Source: Gemmatimonadota bacterium
GTDB lineage: Bacteria; Latescibacterota; UBA2968; UBA8231
Direction: 5' to 3'
Length of the DNA stretch: 20,020 nt
Assembly (NCBI GenBank): GCA_028875335.1
Contig: JAPPEF010000184.1
Span: forward strand, 1-20,020
Each line of letters begins with the position of its first letter. Position 1 is the first letter of the stretch. Positions 1 to 7,213 of the stretch are shown in pieces. The translations under genes and the position numbers were made by a program. The notes beneath the pieces are model-generated. The model was not told where the DNA came from. It did not search any database and worked only from the letters and a program-made list of their open reading frames with translations.

Positions 1-74
1 GTGCAAACCTAAGTTTAGCCAAAAAGGATGCCCTCACCTTAACCCGAACTCACGTTAAACAAGGGAGCAGACAT

Positions 75-203
75 ATGGGTATGAACGAAGTTCTCAATTG
101 GATCATCTTGGCCCTTGTGGTGGGATTGGGTGTGGAAATCAAGAGACTCAAGGCGGAGATCGGACGCCTTAAAGACGGCTTGAATCAGGAAAAAGCCGTC
201 TGA
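75..203 (+). CDS. 42-aa membrane-anchored microprotein
   Basis: Unrecognised 42-residue protein. ATG at 75 is preceded by an SD-like AAGGGAG at 61-67. Residues about 8-20 (NWIILALVVGLGV) form one hydrophobic segment long enough to cross or anchor in a membrane. Residues 21-40 are charged and heptad-like (EIKRLKAEIGRLKDGLNQEK), suggesting a short coiled coil in the cytoplasm. This one-helix-plus-coil layout recalls many bacterial membrane microproteins but does not identify a family. The next genes are on the opposite strand, so no operon partner is visible. The SD, the clean membrane segment and the amphipathic tail make a chance ORF less likely, but homology was not tested. Confidence 0.5.
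   Translation: MGMNEVLNWIILALVVGLGVEIKRLKAEIGRLKDGLNQEKAV
173..201. other. 9-bp hairpin at the microprotein 3' end
   Basis: AGACGGCTT (173-181) pairs perfectly with AAGCCGTCT (193-201) across an 11-nt loop. It covers the last codons of the plus-strand microprotein. On the minus strand, downstream of vapC, the stem is followed only by a short T run (TTTAA). It could therefore be a weak terminator for the vapBC transcript, but this is not convincing. Confidence 0.3.
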
Positions 204-290
204 TCAGTCCCGCGACAGCGGTGAAGAGGCGAGATTAAGCGCTTTCTTGTGATGCCTTTCAGGCGAAGGGTACCGGAAAGGTACTGTTGG

Positions 291-689
291 TTATTTCCAC
301 TTTGTTTGCACGTGTGGATAGTCGCGCAGCCGTTGGTCGGCGCTGATCAGCACTAGACTGTGCATCCGCGCGGTGGCGACGATCATTTGGTCGGCTGGGT
401 CTTTGTGGAAGGGTGCAGGCAAATGCGCCGATTCGAGGGCTATATCCACCGAAAGGGGGAGAAGTTCTATAAACGGGGATTGGGTGGCGTGCGCTACCCA
501 CTGGCGCACAGGCATAGATAAATGCAAAAGCCCCTTGGACGCTTTTTTTGCCACTTCCCAAGGGCTGATCGCCGCTAGTCCAAAGGGCAGGTGATCCGGC
601 TCCAGCAGCACCGCTCTTATCGGGTCGGGCAATTTTTCCGGTGACTCCAAGGCCCAGATCCACGCATTGGTGTCGAGCAAGTACTTCAC
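291..689 (-). CDS. vapC: PIN-domain toxin (VapC-like ribonuclease)
   Basis: PIN-domain protein, 132 aa from the chosen GTG start. Family members are Mg2+-dependent endoribonucleases that act as toxins unless bound by the antitoxin. Acidic residues expected for the active site are present: D6 in KYLLDTNAWIW, E45 in SPWEVA, D97/D100 in KDPADQMIVATA and D118 in SADQRL. An ATG 15 nt further upstream (704) is possible. GTG at 689 is preferred because it overlaps the antitoxin stop codon (GTGA), the usual coupling for these pairs, and gives the standard N-terminus. The gene is complete. Assignment to the VapC class is firm; the RNA target cannot be read from sequence. Confidence 0.88.
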   Translation of the reverse strand: MKYLLDTNAWIWALESPEKLPDPIRAVLLEPDHLPFGLAAISPWEVAKKASKGLLHLSMPVRQWVAHATQSPFIELLPLSVDIALESAHLPAPFHKDPADQMIVATARMHSLVLISADQRLRDYPHVQTKWK

Positions 690-925
690 TGGCAGGCTTC
701 CCAATCATCCTCGCCAAGAGGCTCATCCCAACCGGGCTGGTACGCGACAGTACCGCGGAGCGAGCCGAAGAAGGATTGGGGGTCGGGTTTAGTCTCTGGC
801 TCGGGAGGGACGACGCGCGCTACGACCTTGCCGCGATTGGTCAACTCCACGGTTTGGTATTTGGTGCCGACTTCGCGGACGATTTGGGTGCATTTAGCTT
901 TGAACTCGCTGATGGATATCTGCAT
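686..925 (-). CDS. vapB: Phd/YefM-type antitoxin (VapB partner)
   Basis: 79-aa protein starting MQISISEFKAKCTQIVREV, typical of the Phd/YefM fold, where the N-terminal half binds DNA and the C-terminal tail covers the toxin. The stretch VELTNRGKVVARVVPPEP is the conserved hairpin and linker. Its stop codon overlaps the GTG start of the PIN toxin by 4 nt, so the two are translationally coupled. An SD AGGAG lies at 934-938 on the minus strand, 8 nt before the ATG. Palindromes in the leader and over the promoter fit the autorepression usual for this family. No truncation is seen. Confidence 0.87.
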   Translation of the reverse strand: MQISISEFKAKCTQIVREVGTKYQTVELTNRGKVVARVVPPEPETKPDPQSFFGSLRGTVAYQPGWDEPLGEDDWEACQ

Positions 926-938
926 GATCTCAACTCCT

Positions 939-967
939 GACTATATAGTCATTTTATATGACCATAT
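939..967. promoter_or_regulatory. candidate autoregulatory operators of vapBC
   Basis: GACTATATAGTC (939-950) is a perfect 12-bp palindrome in the leader. A related imperfect palindrome ATATGACCATAT (956-967) covers the -10 box and predicted start. Read on the minus strand, both contain GACTATA- or GGTCATA-type half-sites. Binding of the Phd-type antitoxin here would block transcription. This is inferred from position and symmetry and from the known habit of the family. Confidence 0.55.
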
Positions 968-992
968 TAAACCACACGCCCCTTCTTGTCAA
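964..992 (-). promoter_or_regulatory. sigma70-type promoter of vapBC
   Basis: On the minus strand, TTGACA (992-987) is followed after exactly 17 bp by TAATAT (969-964). This is a consensus -35 with a near-consensus -10. Predicted start near 957 gives a leader of about 32 nt containing the SD. Position and orientation match the antitoxin gene. Confidence 0.7.
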
Positions 993-1030
993 TGAAACTG
1001 TACTTAGTCAGAAGAGTGGATTTAGCCCCG

Positions 1031-2314
1031 CTATATCACAGCCGGCCGCGGCCCGCCCGTCGCCCAATCCAACAGTTCGACGGTATGGACGACTGGTACT
1101 TCGGCGCGGGCAGCGATTTGTTCCATGCAGCCGATGTTGCCCGCCGCTACAATCTGCGGCGCGACGCTGGCAATGTGTTCTACTTTGCGCGCTTGTAGCT
1201 GTTGCGCCAAGTCGGGGCGCAGCATGTTGTACGTGCCCGCGCTGCCGCAGCAGATATGGCCTTCGGGCACTTCGACGACCTCAAAGCCCGCGGCCTGCAG
1301 CAGTTGCCTCGGCGGTTCGGTGACGTGCTGGCCGTGTTGGAGGGAGCAGGCGTCGTGGTACGCTACCTTCAGGGCCGGTGCGCGGTTGGCCTCGCCCAAC
1401 CCCAATTGCGCCACTACCTCGGACACGTCCCGCACCCGCTTCACTACCGCCTTGGCCTTGTCGGCCCACTGCGGGTCGTGGCGGAAGATGTGATCGTATT
1501 CTTTGATGGCCGTGCCGCACCCCGACGTATTGAGCACAATCGCGTCCAAACCACCCGTTTCCAACTCGCGATGCCAAACTTCAATGGCGCGTTGCATTAG
1601 CTTGAGACTGCGCTTGCGCTCGCCCATGTGAAAAGTCAGCGCGCCGCAACAGCCCATGTCCGGTGGAATGACCACCTCGGCTCCCAACCGGGTCAGCAGC
1701 CGCACAGTCGCGTCGTTGATCTGCGGTCCCAACACCTGTTGGACGCATCCGGTGAGCAGGGCCACGCGCAGCCGACGCGTGCCCTCGGCTGACACGACTC
1801 CGGGCCGGGCTACAGCAGCCGGTCGCGGCAATCGCTTGGGTGCCATAGCTAACAGGGGCCGCATGACGCGGGGCATCAGGAAGGAGAACATGCGGCCCAC
1901 GCCAGACATTCTGAGCGCTAAGCGCGTGCGGCCGGGGTAGGGCAGCATTCGCGTCAGCATGGCGCGCAGCAGGCGGTCCATCAATGGCCGCTTGACGAGC
2001 TGATCTAGTCGCGGTCGGGCCGTCTCCAAGAGGAGCGAGTAATCTACGCCACTCGGGCAGGTGGTCTCGCACGCGAGGCAACCGAGGCAGTTGTCGATGT
2101 GCTCGACCGTCTGTCGGCTCGGGGGGATGTCCTCTTCGAGAACGCTTTTGATGAGGTAAATGCGGCCGCGCGGCCCTTCGAGTTCGTTGCCGGTGAGCAA
2201 GTAGGTGGGGCAGGTGGCATTGCAAAAGCCGCAGTGGACGCAGGCGCGCAAGACCTTTTCGGAGGCTTCAACTTCTGGGTCTTGGAGCAGATGGGGGGGG
2301 ATTACCGTGCGCAT
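1031..2314 (-). CDS. glcF: Glycolate oxidase iron-sulfur subunit GlcF
   Basis: 427-aa (Fe-S)-binding protein. In glycolate oxidase, GlcF passes electrons from the FAD subunits GlcD/GlcE toward the respiratory chain during oxidation of glycolate to glyoxylate. Two 4Fe-4S clusters are visible: C25, C28, C31, C35 in CVHCGFCNATCP and C76, C79, C82, C86 in CLGCLACETTCP. Two later cysteine-rich CCG motifs (MGCCGALTFH and HICCGSAGTYN) are the paired domains shared with heterodisulfide reductase and lactate oxidase subunits. Length is normal. The start lies 3 nt after the stop of the upstream deoxyribosyltransferase-like gene, so the two form one minus-strand unit. No glcD or glcE is in the window, so the flavin partner must be elsewhere or absent. 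Confidence 0.88.
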   Translation of the reverse strand: MRTVIPPHLLQDPEVEASEKVLRACVHCGFCNATCPTYLLTGNELEGPRGRIYLIKSVLEEDIPPSRQTVEHIDNCLGCLACETTCPSGVDYSLLLETARPRLDQLVKRPLMDRLLRAMLTRMLPYPGRTRLALRMSGVGRMFSFLMPRVMRPLLAMAPKRLPRPAAVARPGVVSAEGTRRLRVALLTGCVQQVLGPQINDATVRLLTRLGAEVVIPPDMGCCGALTFHMGERKRSLKLMQRAIEVWHRELETGGLDAIVLNTSGCGTAIKEYDHIFRHDPQWADKAKAVVKRVRDVSEVVAQLGLGEANRAPALKVAYHDACSLQHGQHVTEPPRQLLQAAGFEVVEVPEGHICCGSAGTYNMLRPDLAQQLQARKVEHIASVAPQIVAAGNIGCMEQIAARAEVPVVHTVELLDWATGGPRPAVI

Positions 2315-2317
2315 AGG

Positions 2318-2788
2318 TCAGCTCAGTTCGTCCCGCAGCCAGCGCGCGAGGGCCTTGTCTGGTGCGCTGATTTCTGCGAGCGATGTGTAGTAGTAGGCTT
2401 CCCAGCCGTCTTCTGGCAGGCCGGTGAACAGCATTAGGTTCAGGGGGTAGTTTTCGGAATCCGTGCAGCGGCGGAAGTCGTCGCGGAAGAGAAAGGTCGG
2501 CTTGCCGAGGGCAATGGCCGCTCCCAGCTCGACCATCACCCCCTCGTCCGGGGGCGTGCCGTTGACAATGGCGAAGATCGCGTCGGCTTCGACCACGTCG
2601 CGCAAGTCATCCTGACCGACTTGGTAGGCCCAGCCCGGCGCGGAAAAATCGACTTGGTTGTTGCGGGAAAAAGGCTCCCAGACCTCAGCCCCCAATGCCT
2701 CTAAGGCAGAGACGAACTGGGGCAGGAGCCGCTCCTTCCATTGGGCCGAGAATCCATACGGGCTGGCGAGATAGAGGGTCTTTTTCAT
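2318..2788 (-). CDS. Nucleoside 2-deoxyribosyltransferase-like protein
   Basis: 156-aa protein of the nucleoside 2-deoxyribosyltransferase fold. Characterised members swap or hydrolyse the base of deoxynucleosides. The N-terminus KKTLYLASPYGF resembles the nucleotide-binding start of the family. VEADAIFAIVNGTPPDEGVMVELGAAIALGKP carries the expected acidic pair (D81, E87) in the D-x-G...E-x-G-x-A pattern, with E87 as the likely nucleophile. ATG at 2788 has a GGAG about 7 nt upstream. It is first in a two-gene unit with glcF, a pairing with no obvious metabolic logic. True substrate is unknown; hydrolase activity is as likely as transferase. Confidence 0.78.
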   Translation of the reverse strand: MKKTLYLASPYGFSAQWKERLLPQFVSALEALGAEVWEPFSRNNQVDFSAPGWAYQVGQDDLRDVVEADAIFAIVNGTPPDEGVMVELGAAIALGKPTFLFRDDFRRCTDSENYPLNLMLFTGLPEDGWEAYYYTSLAEISAPDKALARWLRDELS

Positions 2789-2808
2789 TGTGCGCTCCGG
2801 CGTTGTGC

Positions 2809-2814
2809 ATTATA
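2809..2814 (-). promoter_or_regulatory. -10 box upstream of the deoxyribosyltransferase-glcF unit
   Basis: TATAAT on the minus strand (2814-2809) is a perfect -10 consensus. It would start transcription near 2802, about 14 nt before the ATG at 2788. The -35 position falls in the end of the repeat element (about 2832-2837, ACGTCA) and matches poorly, so the promoter may be weak or activator-dependent. Confidence 0.4.
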
Positions 2815-2830
2815 CGCCCTATATTGTTCT

Positions 2831-2965
2831 CTGACGTTACGCATCTGCACCGAATCGGTCGATGTAGGGGCGTCCCTTGTGGGCGCCCATGCGACACCGC
2901 GTATTCAGTCAGCGGGATCCGACGCAGGCAACCACAAGGGTTGCCCCTACAATGCGTAACGTCAG
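2831..2965. repeat. 135-bp intergenic repeat with terminal and inner inverted repeats
   Basis: The ends are perfect 14-bp inverted repeats: CTGACGTTACGCAT at 2831-2844 and its complement at 2952-2965. A second, imperfect 25-bp inverted pair lies inside (2863-2887 against 2927-2951, 4 mismatches), so the whole unit can fold into a long hairpin. It has no coding content. The right end plus inner arm (2944-2968) recurs exactly, inverted, at 15912-15936. This layout fits a MITE-like or palindromic intergenic repeat family. No clear target-site duplication was seen. Confidence 0.7.
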
Positions 2966-3027
2966 TTATTCTGTAATAATAGATAGTGCAACGCAAATGT
3001 TCATATACGCGAAACTAGGCGTCCCCC

Positions 3028-4059
3028 ATGAAAAATCTGTTTCCCATCCTCCGCGAGCATATCCCACTCGCTCCCCTCACTACTATGGGCCTCGGCGGCC
3101 CTGCGCGCTACTTGGCCGAGTGTACCTCCCTAGACGAAATGCGCGCCTGCTTGACGTGGGCGGCTGATGAGGGTCTTTCTGTGCAAGTGCTCGGCGGCGG
3201 TAGCAACGTGCTTTTTGCCGATGCGGGATACAGCGGCGTGGTGCTCAAAGTGGGACTCAGCGGCGTGGTGTTCAATGGAGCGACTGTCGAGGTAGGGGCT
3301 GGGGAGGATTGGGATGAATTTGTCCAGTGTTGTGTGGAGCGCGGCTTGGCTGGCGTGGAGTGTCTTTCGGGCATCCCTGGGTCGGTGGGTGCGACACCCA
3401 TCCAAAACGTGGGTGCGTACGGCCAAGAAGTAAAAGACACCATTGTGGAGGTGCGGGCGCTCGACCGGCAGACTTTGGAGGAAATCGCGTTTGCTCCCGC
3501 TGAATGCGGCTTTGCCTATCGCCAGAGCCGCTTTAAGGGAGCCGACCGCGACCGCTTTATTGTGACCTCGGTGACGTATCGCTTGGATGTTAGTGGCCAG
3601 CCGCAAATCCGCTATCCAGAGCTGCGGCGGCAGGTGGATGACGAGCGCCCGACCTTGGCTACTGTGCGCGACGCGGTGCTCGCGCTCCGCCGCAGCAAGT
3701 CTATGGTCATCGACCCGCAAGATCCCAACTCCCGCTCTGTCGGCTCCTTCTTCTTGAATCCAGTCATTGACGCGGAAGCCTTTGCCGCGTTAAAGGACCG
3801 CTATCCCAATGTCCCGAGCTTTCCCGATTCGGCTGGCGTCAAGGTTCCGGCCGCTTGGCTCGTCGAGCAAGCGGGATTTCACAAGGGGTTGCAAAGGGGC
3901 GACGTTGGCATCTCAGAGCGACACGCGTTGGCTTTAGTCAATCGCGGTGGGACGACTCACGAAGTGCTTGCCTTGGCCGGTGAGATTCGGGATGCGGTGG
4001 AACAGACTTTTGGGATTTGGTTGGAGCGGGAGCCGGTGTTGGTGGAGGGTGGGGGATGA
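3028..4059 (+). CDS. murB: UDP-N-acetylenolpyruvoylglucosamine reductase MurB
   Basis: 343-aa FAD enzyme of peptidoglycan synthesis; it reduces UDP-GlcNAc-enolpyruvate to UDP-MurNAc with NADPH in the cytoplasm. FAD-binding residues are in TTMGLGGPARYL, LGGGSNVLFAD and GIPGSVGATPIQNVGAYGQEV. YRQSRFK (about 164-170) carries the conserved Arg. SVGSFFLNP (238-245) holds S240, equivalent to the catalytic Ser of E. coli MurB. The C-terminal REPVLVE supplies the late Glu. The Y-x-S-x-F-K loop and length match type I (E. coli-like) MurB. SD is weak (AGG in CTAGGCG). The stop codon overlaps the hsdR start, which is unusual company; no mur or fts neighbours are present. Confidence 0.96.
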   Translation: MKNLFPILREHIPLAPLTTMGLGGPARYLAECTSLDEMRACLTWAADEGLSVQVLGGGSNVLFADAGYSGVVLKVGLSGVVFNGATVEVGAGEDWDEFVQCCVERGLAGVECLSGIPGSVGATPIQNVGAYGQEVKDTIVEVRALDRQTLEEIAFAPAECGFAYRQSRFKGADRDRFIVTSVTYRLDVSGQPQIRYPELRRQVDDERPTLATVRDAVLALRRSKSMVIDPQDPNSRSVGSFFLNPVIDAEAFAALKDRYPNVPSFPDSAGVKVPAAWLVEQAGFHKGLQRGDVGISERHALALVNRGGTTHEVLALAGEIRDAVEQTFGIWLEREPVLVEGGG

Positions 4060-6593
4060 GCGAGGCGGCTGCTCGGCATAAAATCGACCAGTTACTCGAA
4101 AATGCTGGTTGGCGATTCTTCGGCGACGACAATGGACCGGCCAATATCCGCTTGGAGGCGCACGTCGCTCTCAAGCGCGACGACCTCGACAGTTTAGGAG
4201 ATGATTTTGAGCATTCCGGTCGAGGATTTGTCGATTTTCTGCTCATCGACGATAGAGGATTCCCGTTGGTCGTGTTGGAAGCCAAGTCCGAGAACAAGAA
4301 TCCACTGGTCGGCAAGGAGCAGGCCCGCCGCTATGCCCGCTCGCTGAACTGCCGCTTCGTCATCCTCTCCAACGGCAATCTGCACTACTTCTGGGATCTA
4401 GGGCGCGGTAATCCGCATATTATCACTGCCTTCCCGTCGCCGGACTCGGTGGAGGGGTACAAACAGGTTGCGCCTAATCCGCAGCGCCTGATTGATGAAC
4501 GGGTTGGCGACGACTACATCGCGCTCACGCAGCGGCCTAACTATGCGGCGGAAGCCGGGTGGCGCAACGAGGCCGAGCGTTCCGGATACATTCAGACGCA
4601 CGGCTTGCGATTTTTGCGCGATTACCAGCTACGAGCGATCCACGGTTTGCAACGGGCAGTCCGAGACGGTCGAGATCGATTCCTGTTTGAGATGGCTACC
4701 GGCACTGGCAAGACGCTAGTGGCCGCCGCTGTTATCAAGCTGTTTCTCCGCACCGGCAACGCCCGCCGCGTCCTCTTCTTGGTCGATCGGCTGGAGTTGG
4801 AAGACCAAGCGGCGAGCAAGTCCTTCGTCCCGTACTTGGCGAATGACTTTGACACGGTCATCTACAAGGAGAAACGCGACGACTGGCGGCGGGCGCACAT
4901 TGTGGTCACGACTGTTCAGTCGCTGCTGTTCAACAACAAGTACCAGTCGCTGTTTTCGCCGACGGACTTCGATTTGGTGATTTCGGACGAGGCGCACCGG
5001 TCTATCAGCGGCAACGCCCGCGCTGTATTCGATTACTTCGTCGGGTACAAGCTGGGGCTGACCGCGACGCCCCGAGACTACCTCAGAGGTACCCATGCGA
5101 GCGGCCCGCATGTGCGCGACCCGCGCGAGGTGGAGCGCCGGTTGTTGCTCGACACCTACCGCACTTTTGGCTGCGAGAGTGGCGAGCCGACGTTCCGCTA
5201 CTCGTTGCTCGACGGGGTGCGCGATGGGTATCTGATCAACCCTCGGGTCGTTGACGCACGAACGGAGGTGACCACCCAGCTTCTCGCCGACGAGGGCTTT
5301 GTGGTGTCTTTTACCGATGATGAGGGAGAGCAGCAGGAGGAGGCGTTCAAAAAGCGCGACTTTGAGCGGGAGTTTTTCTCGGAAGCTACCAATGCGGTCT
5401 TTTGCCGGACCTTTTTGGAGAATGCGCTCCGCGATCCGATTAGTGGGGAGATTGGGAAGTCTATCGTCTTTGCGGTGAGCCAGGAGCACGCGGCTAAGCT
5501 AACGCAGTTTTTCAACGAGATCGCCGACCGCATGTTTCCGGGCAAGTACCAGTCGGACTTTGCGGTTCAGGTTACGTCGCATGTGATGGATGCCCAGCAA
5601 TTCACGGTCAACTTCGCCAACAATAACCTCCGGGGATCTGGCAACTTTATGCGCGAGTACCGGACGAGCAAGGCGCGGGTATGCGTAACCGTCGGCATGA
5701 TGACCACTGGCTACGACTGCACCGACATTCTCAACTTGGGCCTGTTTAGGCCGATATTTTCGCCGACGGATTTCGTCCAGATCAAGGGACGCGGCACCAG
5801 AAAGCACAACTTCCTCGACCAGATGATAGGGCACCGCCCCACAGACGTCGCCGCTGACCCGGAGAAGACCACTTTCAAGCTGTTTGACTTCTTTGGCAAC
5901 TGCCAATACTTCGAGAATGAGTTCAACTACGACGAGGTATTGGAACTGCCTCGGTTGCGAGATAGAAGTGATAGGGAAGGGGACGATCCGAGGCCGGTTG
6001 TATATGCTGGCACGTACGAGCACTTGGGAAGCGACTTTCTCTCGACGATCAAGCAAGAGCAGATCGGCTCCGAGGGGATGAGGATTGATCGGATGTTCTT
6101 CGACCGTTTTGCCGACGAGGTGCGCGAAAATGACTTCATTGCTCAAGCTATCGAGGCGGGCCAATGGGATCGCGCCATCGACTATGTGAATCAGGAAGTT
6201 TTCGACAAGCCAGAGGAATACTACACCCTCGCCAAGCTGCGCCAAGCCGCTGCGGTGGATCGTCGTGTAACCTTGCGCGAGATATTGGAGAAAGTCTTTG
6301 ATCTCATCCCGCGTTTTAAGTCGAGGGACGAGTTGCTCGAAGAGGAATTCGCCAAATTCGTTGTTGATCACAAGCCCGACGAGGCCGAGTCCATTGCGGC
6401 GATTAGGGCGTATTTCAAGGCGTACCTGATCAGCGGACAGACCCGAGACATTATTGAGAATCGACGCTTTGCTGAATTGGCGACCAATCCGGCTTTTTCC
6501 TCCAGCGACTTTCGCGCAGTGCCGGAGCCATATCGTGCGCTCGTTCCCGAGTATGTCAAGGATTACGTGTCTTTGAACCAGTTCGCCGCTTAG
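4056..6593 (+). CDS. hsdR: Type I restriction enzyme subunit R (HsdR)
   Basis: 845-aa motor and nuclease subunit of a type I restriction-modification system. It translocates DNA with ATP and cuts unmodified DNA far from the recognition site. The nuclease domain is PD-(D/E)XK with D60 and E75-A-K77 (GFVDFLLIDD...VLEAKSE). Superfamily 2 helicase motifs: Walker A TGTGKT (215-220), DEAH (311-314), TATP (336-339), and motif VI GRGTR (578-582). The C-terminal part resembles the EcoEI-type HsdR tail. Reading frame continues upstream to 4017, but ATG 4056 is chosen because it has GGAGG 7 nt before it and overlaps the murB TGA (ATGA). The matching M/S subunit lies at 8234-10804, separated by a small gene and a Fic gene. 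Confidence 0.94.
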   Translation: MSEAAARHKIDQLLENAGWRFFGDDNGPANIRLEAHVALKRDDLDSLGDDFEHSGRGFVDFLLIDDRGFPLVVLEAKSENKNPLVGKEQARRYARSLNCRFVILSNGNLHYFWDLGRGNPHIITAFPSPDSVEGYKQVAPNPQRLIDERVGDDYIALTQRPNYAAEAGWRNEAERSGYIQTHGLRFLRDYQLRAIHGLQRAVRDGRDRFLFEMATGTGKTLVAAAVIKLFLRTGNARRVLFLVDRLELEDQAASKSFVPYLANDFDTVIYKEKRDDWRRAHIVVTTVQSLLFNNKYQSLFSPTDFDLVISDEAHRSISGNARAVFDYFVGYKLGLTATPRDYLRGTHASGPHVRDPREVERRLLLDTYRTFGCESGEPTFRYSLLDGVRDGYLINPRVVDARTEVTTQLLADEGFVVSFTDDEGEQQEEAFKKRDFEREFFSEATNAVFCRTFLENALRDPISGEIGKSIVFAVSQEHAAKLTQFFNEIADRMFPGKYQSDFAVQVTSHVMDAQQFTVNFANNNLRGSGNFMREYRTSKARVCVTVGMMTTGYDCTDILNLGLFRPIFSPTDFVQIKGRGTRKHNFLDQMIGHRPTDVAADPEKTTFKLFDFFGNCQYFENEFNYDEVLELPRLRDRSDREGDDPRPVVYAGTYEHLGSDFLSTIKQEQIGSEGMRIDRMFFDRFADEVRENDFIAQAIEAGQWDRAIDYVNQEVFDKPEEYYTLAKLRQAAAVDRRVTLREILEKVFDLIPRFKSRDELLEEEFAKFVVDHKPDEAESIAAIRAYFKAYLISGQTRDIIENRRFAELATNPAFSSSDFRAVPEPYRALVPEYVKDYVSLNQFAA

Positions 6594-6602
6594 AAAAGGT
6601 AC

Positions 6603-6725
6603 ATGGCGTTCGAGCCGTGGAGCTTGACGGGTTTCGGGGGATACGATACGTTGGACCTAACAGGTTTCTTGGACAGATTGGCGTCGGCTTTCTTAGGTGG
6701 GGATCATGCCCAGTCTACCGAGTGA
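6603..6725 (+). CDS. Possible 40-aa small protein after hsdR
   Basis: Short ORF beginning 10 nt after the hsdR stop, with AAAAGG 3 nt before the ATG. The product (starting MAFEPWSLTGFGGYDTLDLT) is mostly neutral with no membrane segment or known motif. The close spacing and SD-like sequence are suggestive, but an ORF of this size could be chance. Confidence 0.25.
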   Translation: MAFEPWSLTGFGGYDTLDLTGFLDRLASAFLGGDHAQSTE

Positions 6726-6727
6726 TA

Positions 6728-6785
6728 AGAGCTTTCTCTCCGAGAATTCAACTGTCGAGCCTTTTTGATATGGGAGAGAAGCTTT
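6728..6785 (+). promoter_or_regulatory. RNA hairpin covering the ribosome site of the next gene
   Basis: Bases 6728-6741 (AAGAGCTTTCTCTCC region) can pair with 6773-6785 (GGAGAGAAGCTTT). This forms a stem of about 13 bp with one bulged T and one G-U pair, around a 31-nt loop. The 3' arm contains the GGAGAG SD and reaches the TTG start at 6784, so the structure would hide the translation start. It has no trailing T run, so it is not a typical terminator. Confidence 0.45.
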
Positions 6786-7107
6786 GAGCACGGAATCCCT
6801 ACAGCCCCATCCAGATGTTTTGCCAGAACAATTCCATCTTCTCGCAGAGACTGTACGTGAGGAATGCGCTCATCTTTCCTCAATACGAGAGGTCGTTCTA
6901 CATCCTGCGTACCAGCAGATCATAGGCATGGGGCCGCAAGCGCTGCCGTTGATTCTTAGAGAACTCGAACACAAGCCGGAACACTGGTTTTGGGCACTTA
7001 GGTCGATTGCACGAGAAGATCCCGTGCTTCCCAAGCATCGGGGCGTTGTCGCAGAGATGACCCAAGATTGGCTGAAGTGGGGGCGGAGGAAAGGGTTGCG
7101 CTGGTGA
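6784..7107 (+). CDS. Small hypothetical protein in the restriction locus (HEAT-like)
   Basis: 107-aa soluble protein of unknown function. The start is TTG with GGAGAG 5-6 nt upstream; no in-frame ATG fits better. The middle reads HPAYQQIIGMGPQALPLILRELEHKPEHWFWALRSI. The GMGPQALPLILRELE pattern resembles a HEAT or PBS-lyase-like helical repeat, followed by a Trp-rich helix. From memory, similar small proteins occur as uncharacterised ORFs in cyanobacteria and other bacteria, often in accessory regions. It lies between hsdR and the Fic gene on the same strand. Function cannot be stated; a scaffold or regulator of the defence genes is only a guess. Confidence 0.6.
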   Translation: MSTESLQPHPDVLPEQFHLLAETVREECAHLSSIREVVLHPAYQQIIGMGPQALPLILRELEHKPEHWFWALRSIAREDPVLPKHRGVVAEMTQDWLKWGRRKGLRW

Positions 7108-7184
7108 ATCTGGAACGCTTGTTCCCAAGTCCCACCATGACATAGAGGCTGGCAATCAACCCGGCCTTCTCATCCGCGATTAAC

Positions 7185-7208
7185 GTATTTATCCGAGTAT
7201 TTATCCGA
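7185..7208 (+). repeat. Tandem 12-bp repeat (2 copies)
   Basis: GTATTTATCCGA occurs twice without interruption (7185-7196 and 7197-7208), just upstream of the 52-bp repeats. It may be part of the fic control region or a small slippage duplication. Confidence 0.6.
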
Positions 7209-7213
7209 AAAAA

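Noticed and set aside
1581..2225. 214-codon open frame inside glcF on the same strand
   Set aside because: It is an alternate frame of glcF with a His/Arg/Pro-rich low-quality protein; glcF has all expected cysteine motifs.
4017..4055. N-terminal extension of HsdR starting MVGAGAGVGGGWG
   Set aside because: Overlaps the murB coding end; low-complexity residues; the downstream ATG at 4056 has an SD and fits the family.
5499..6371. 290-codon open frame on the minus strand inside hsdR
   Set aside because: It lies wholly within hsdR, has no recognisable motif, and its composition mirrors the hsdR codons.
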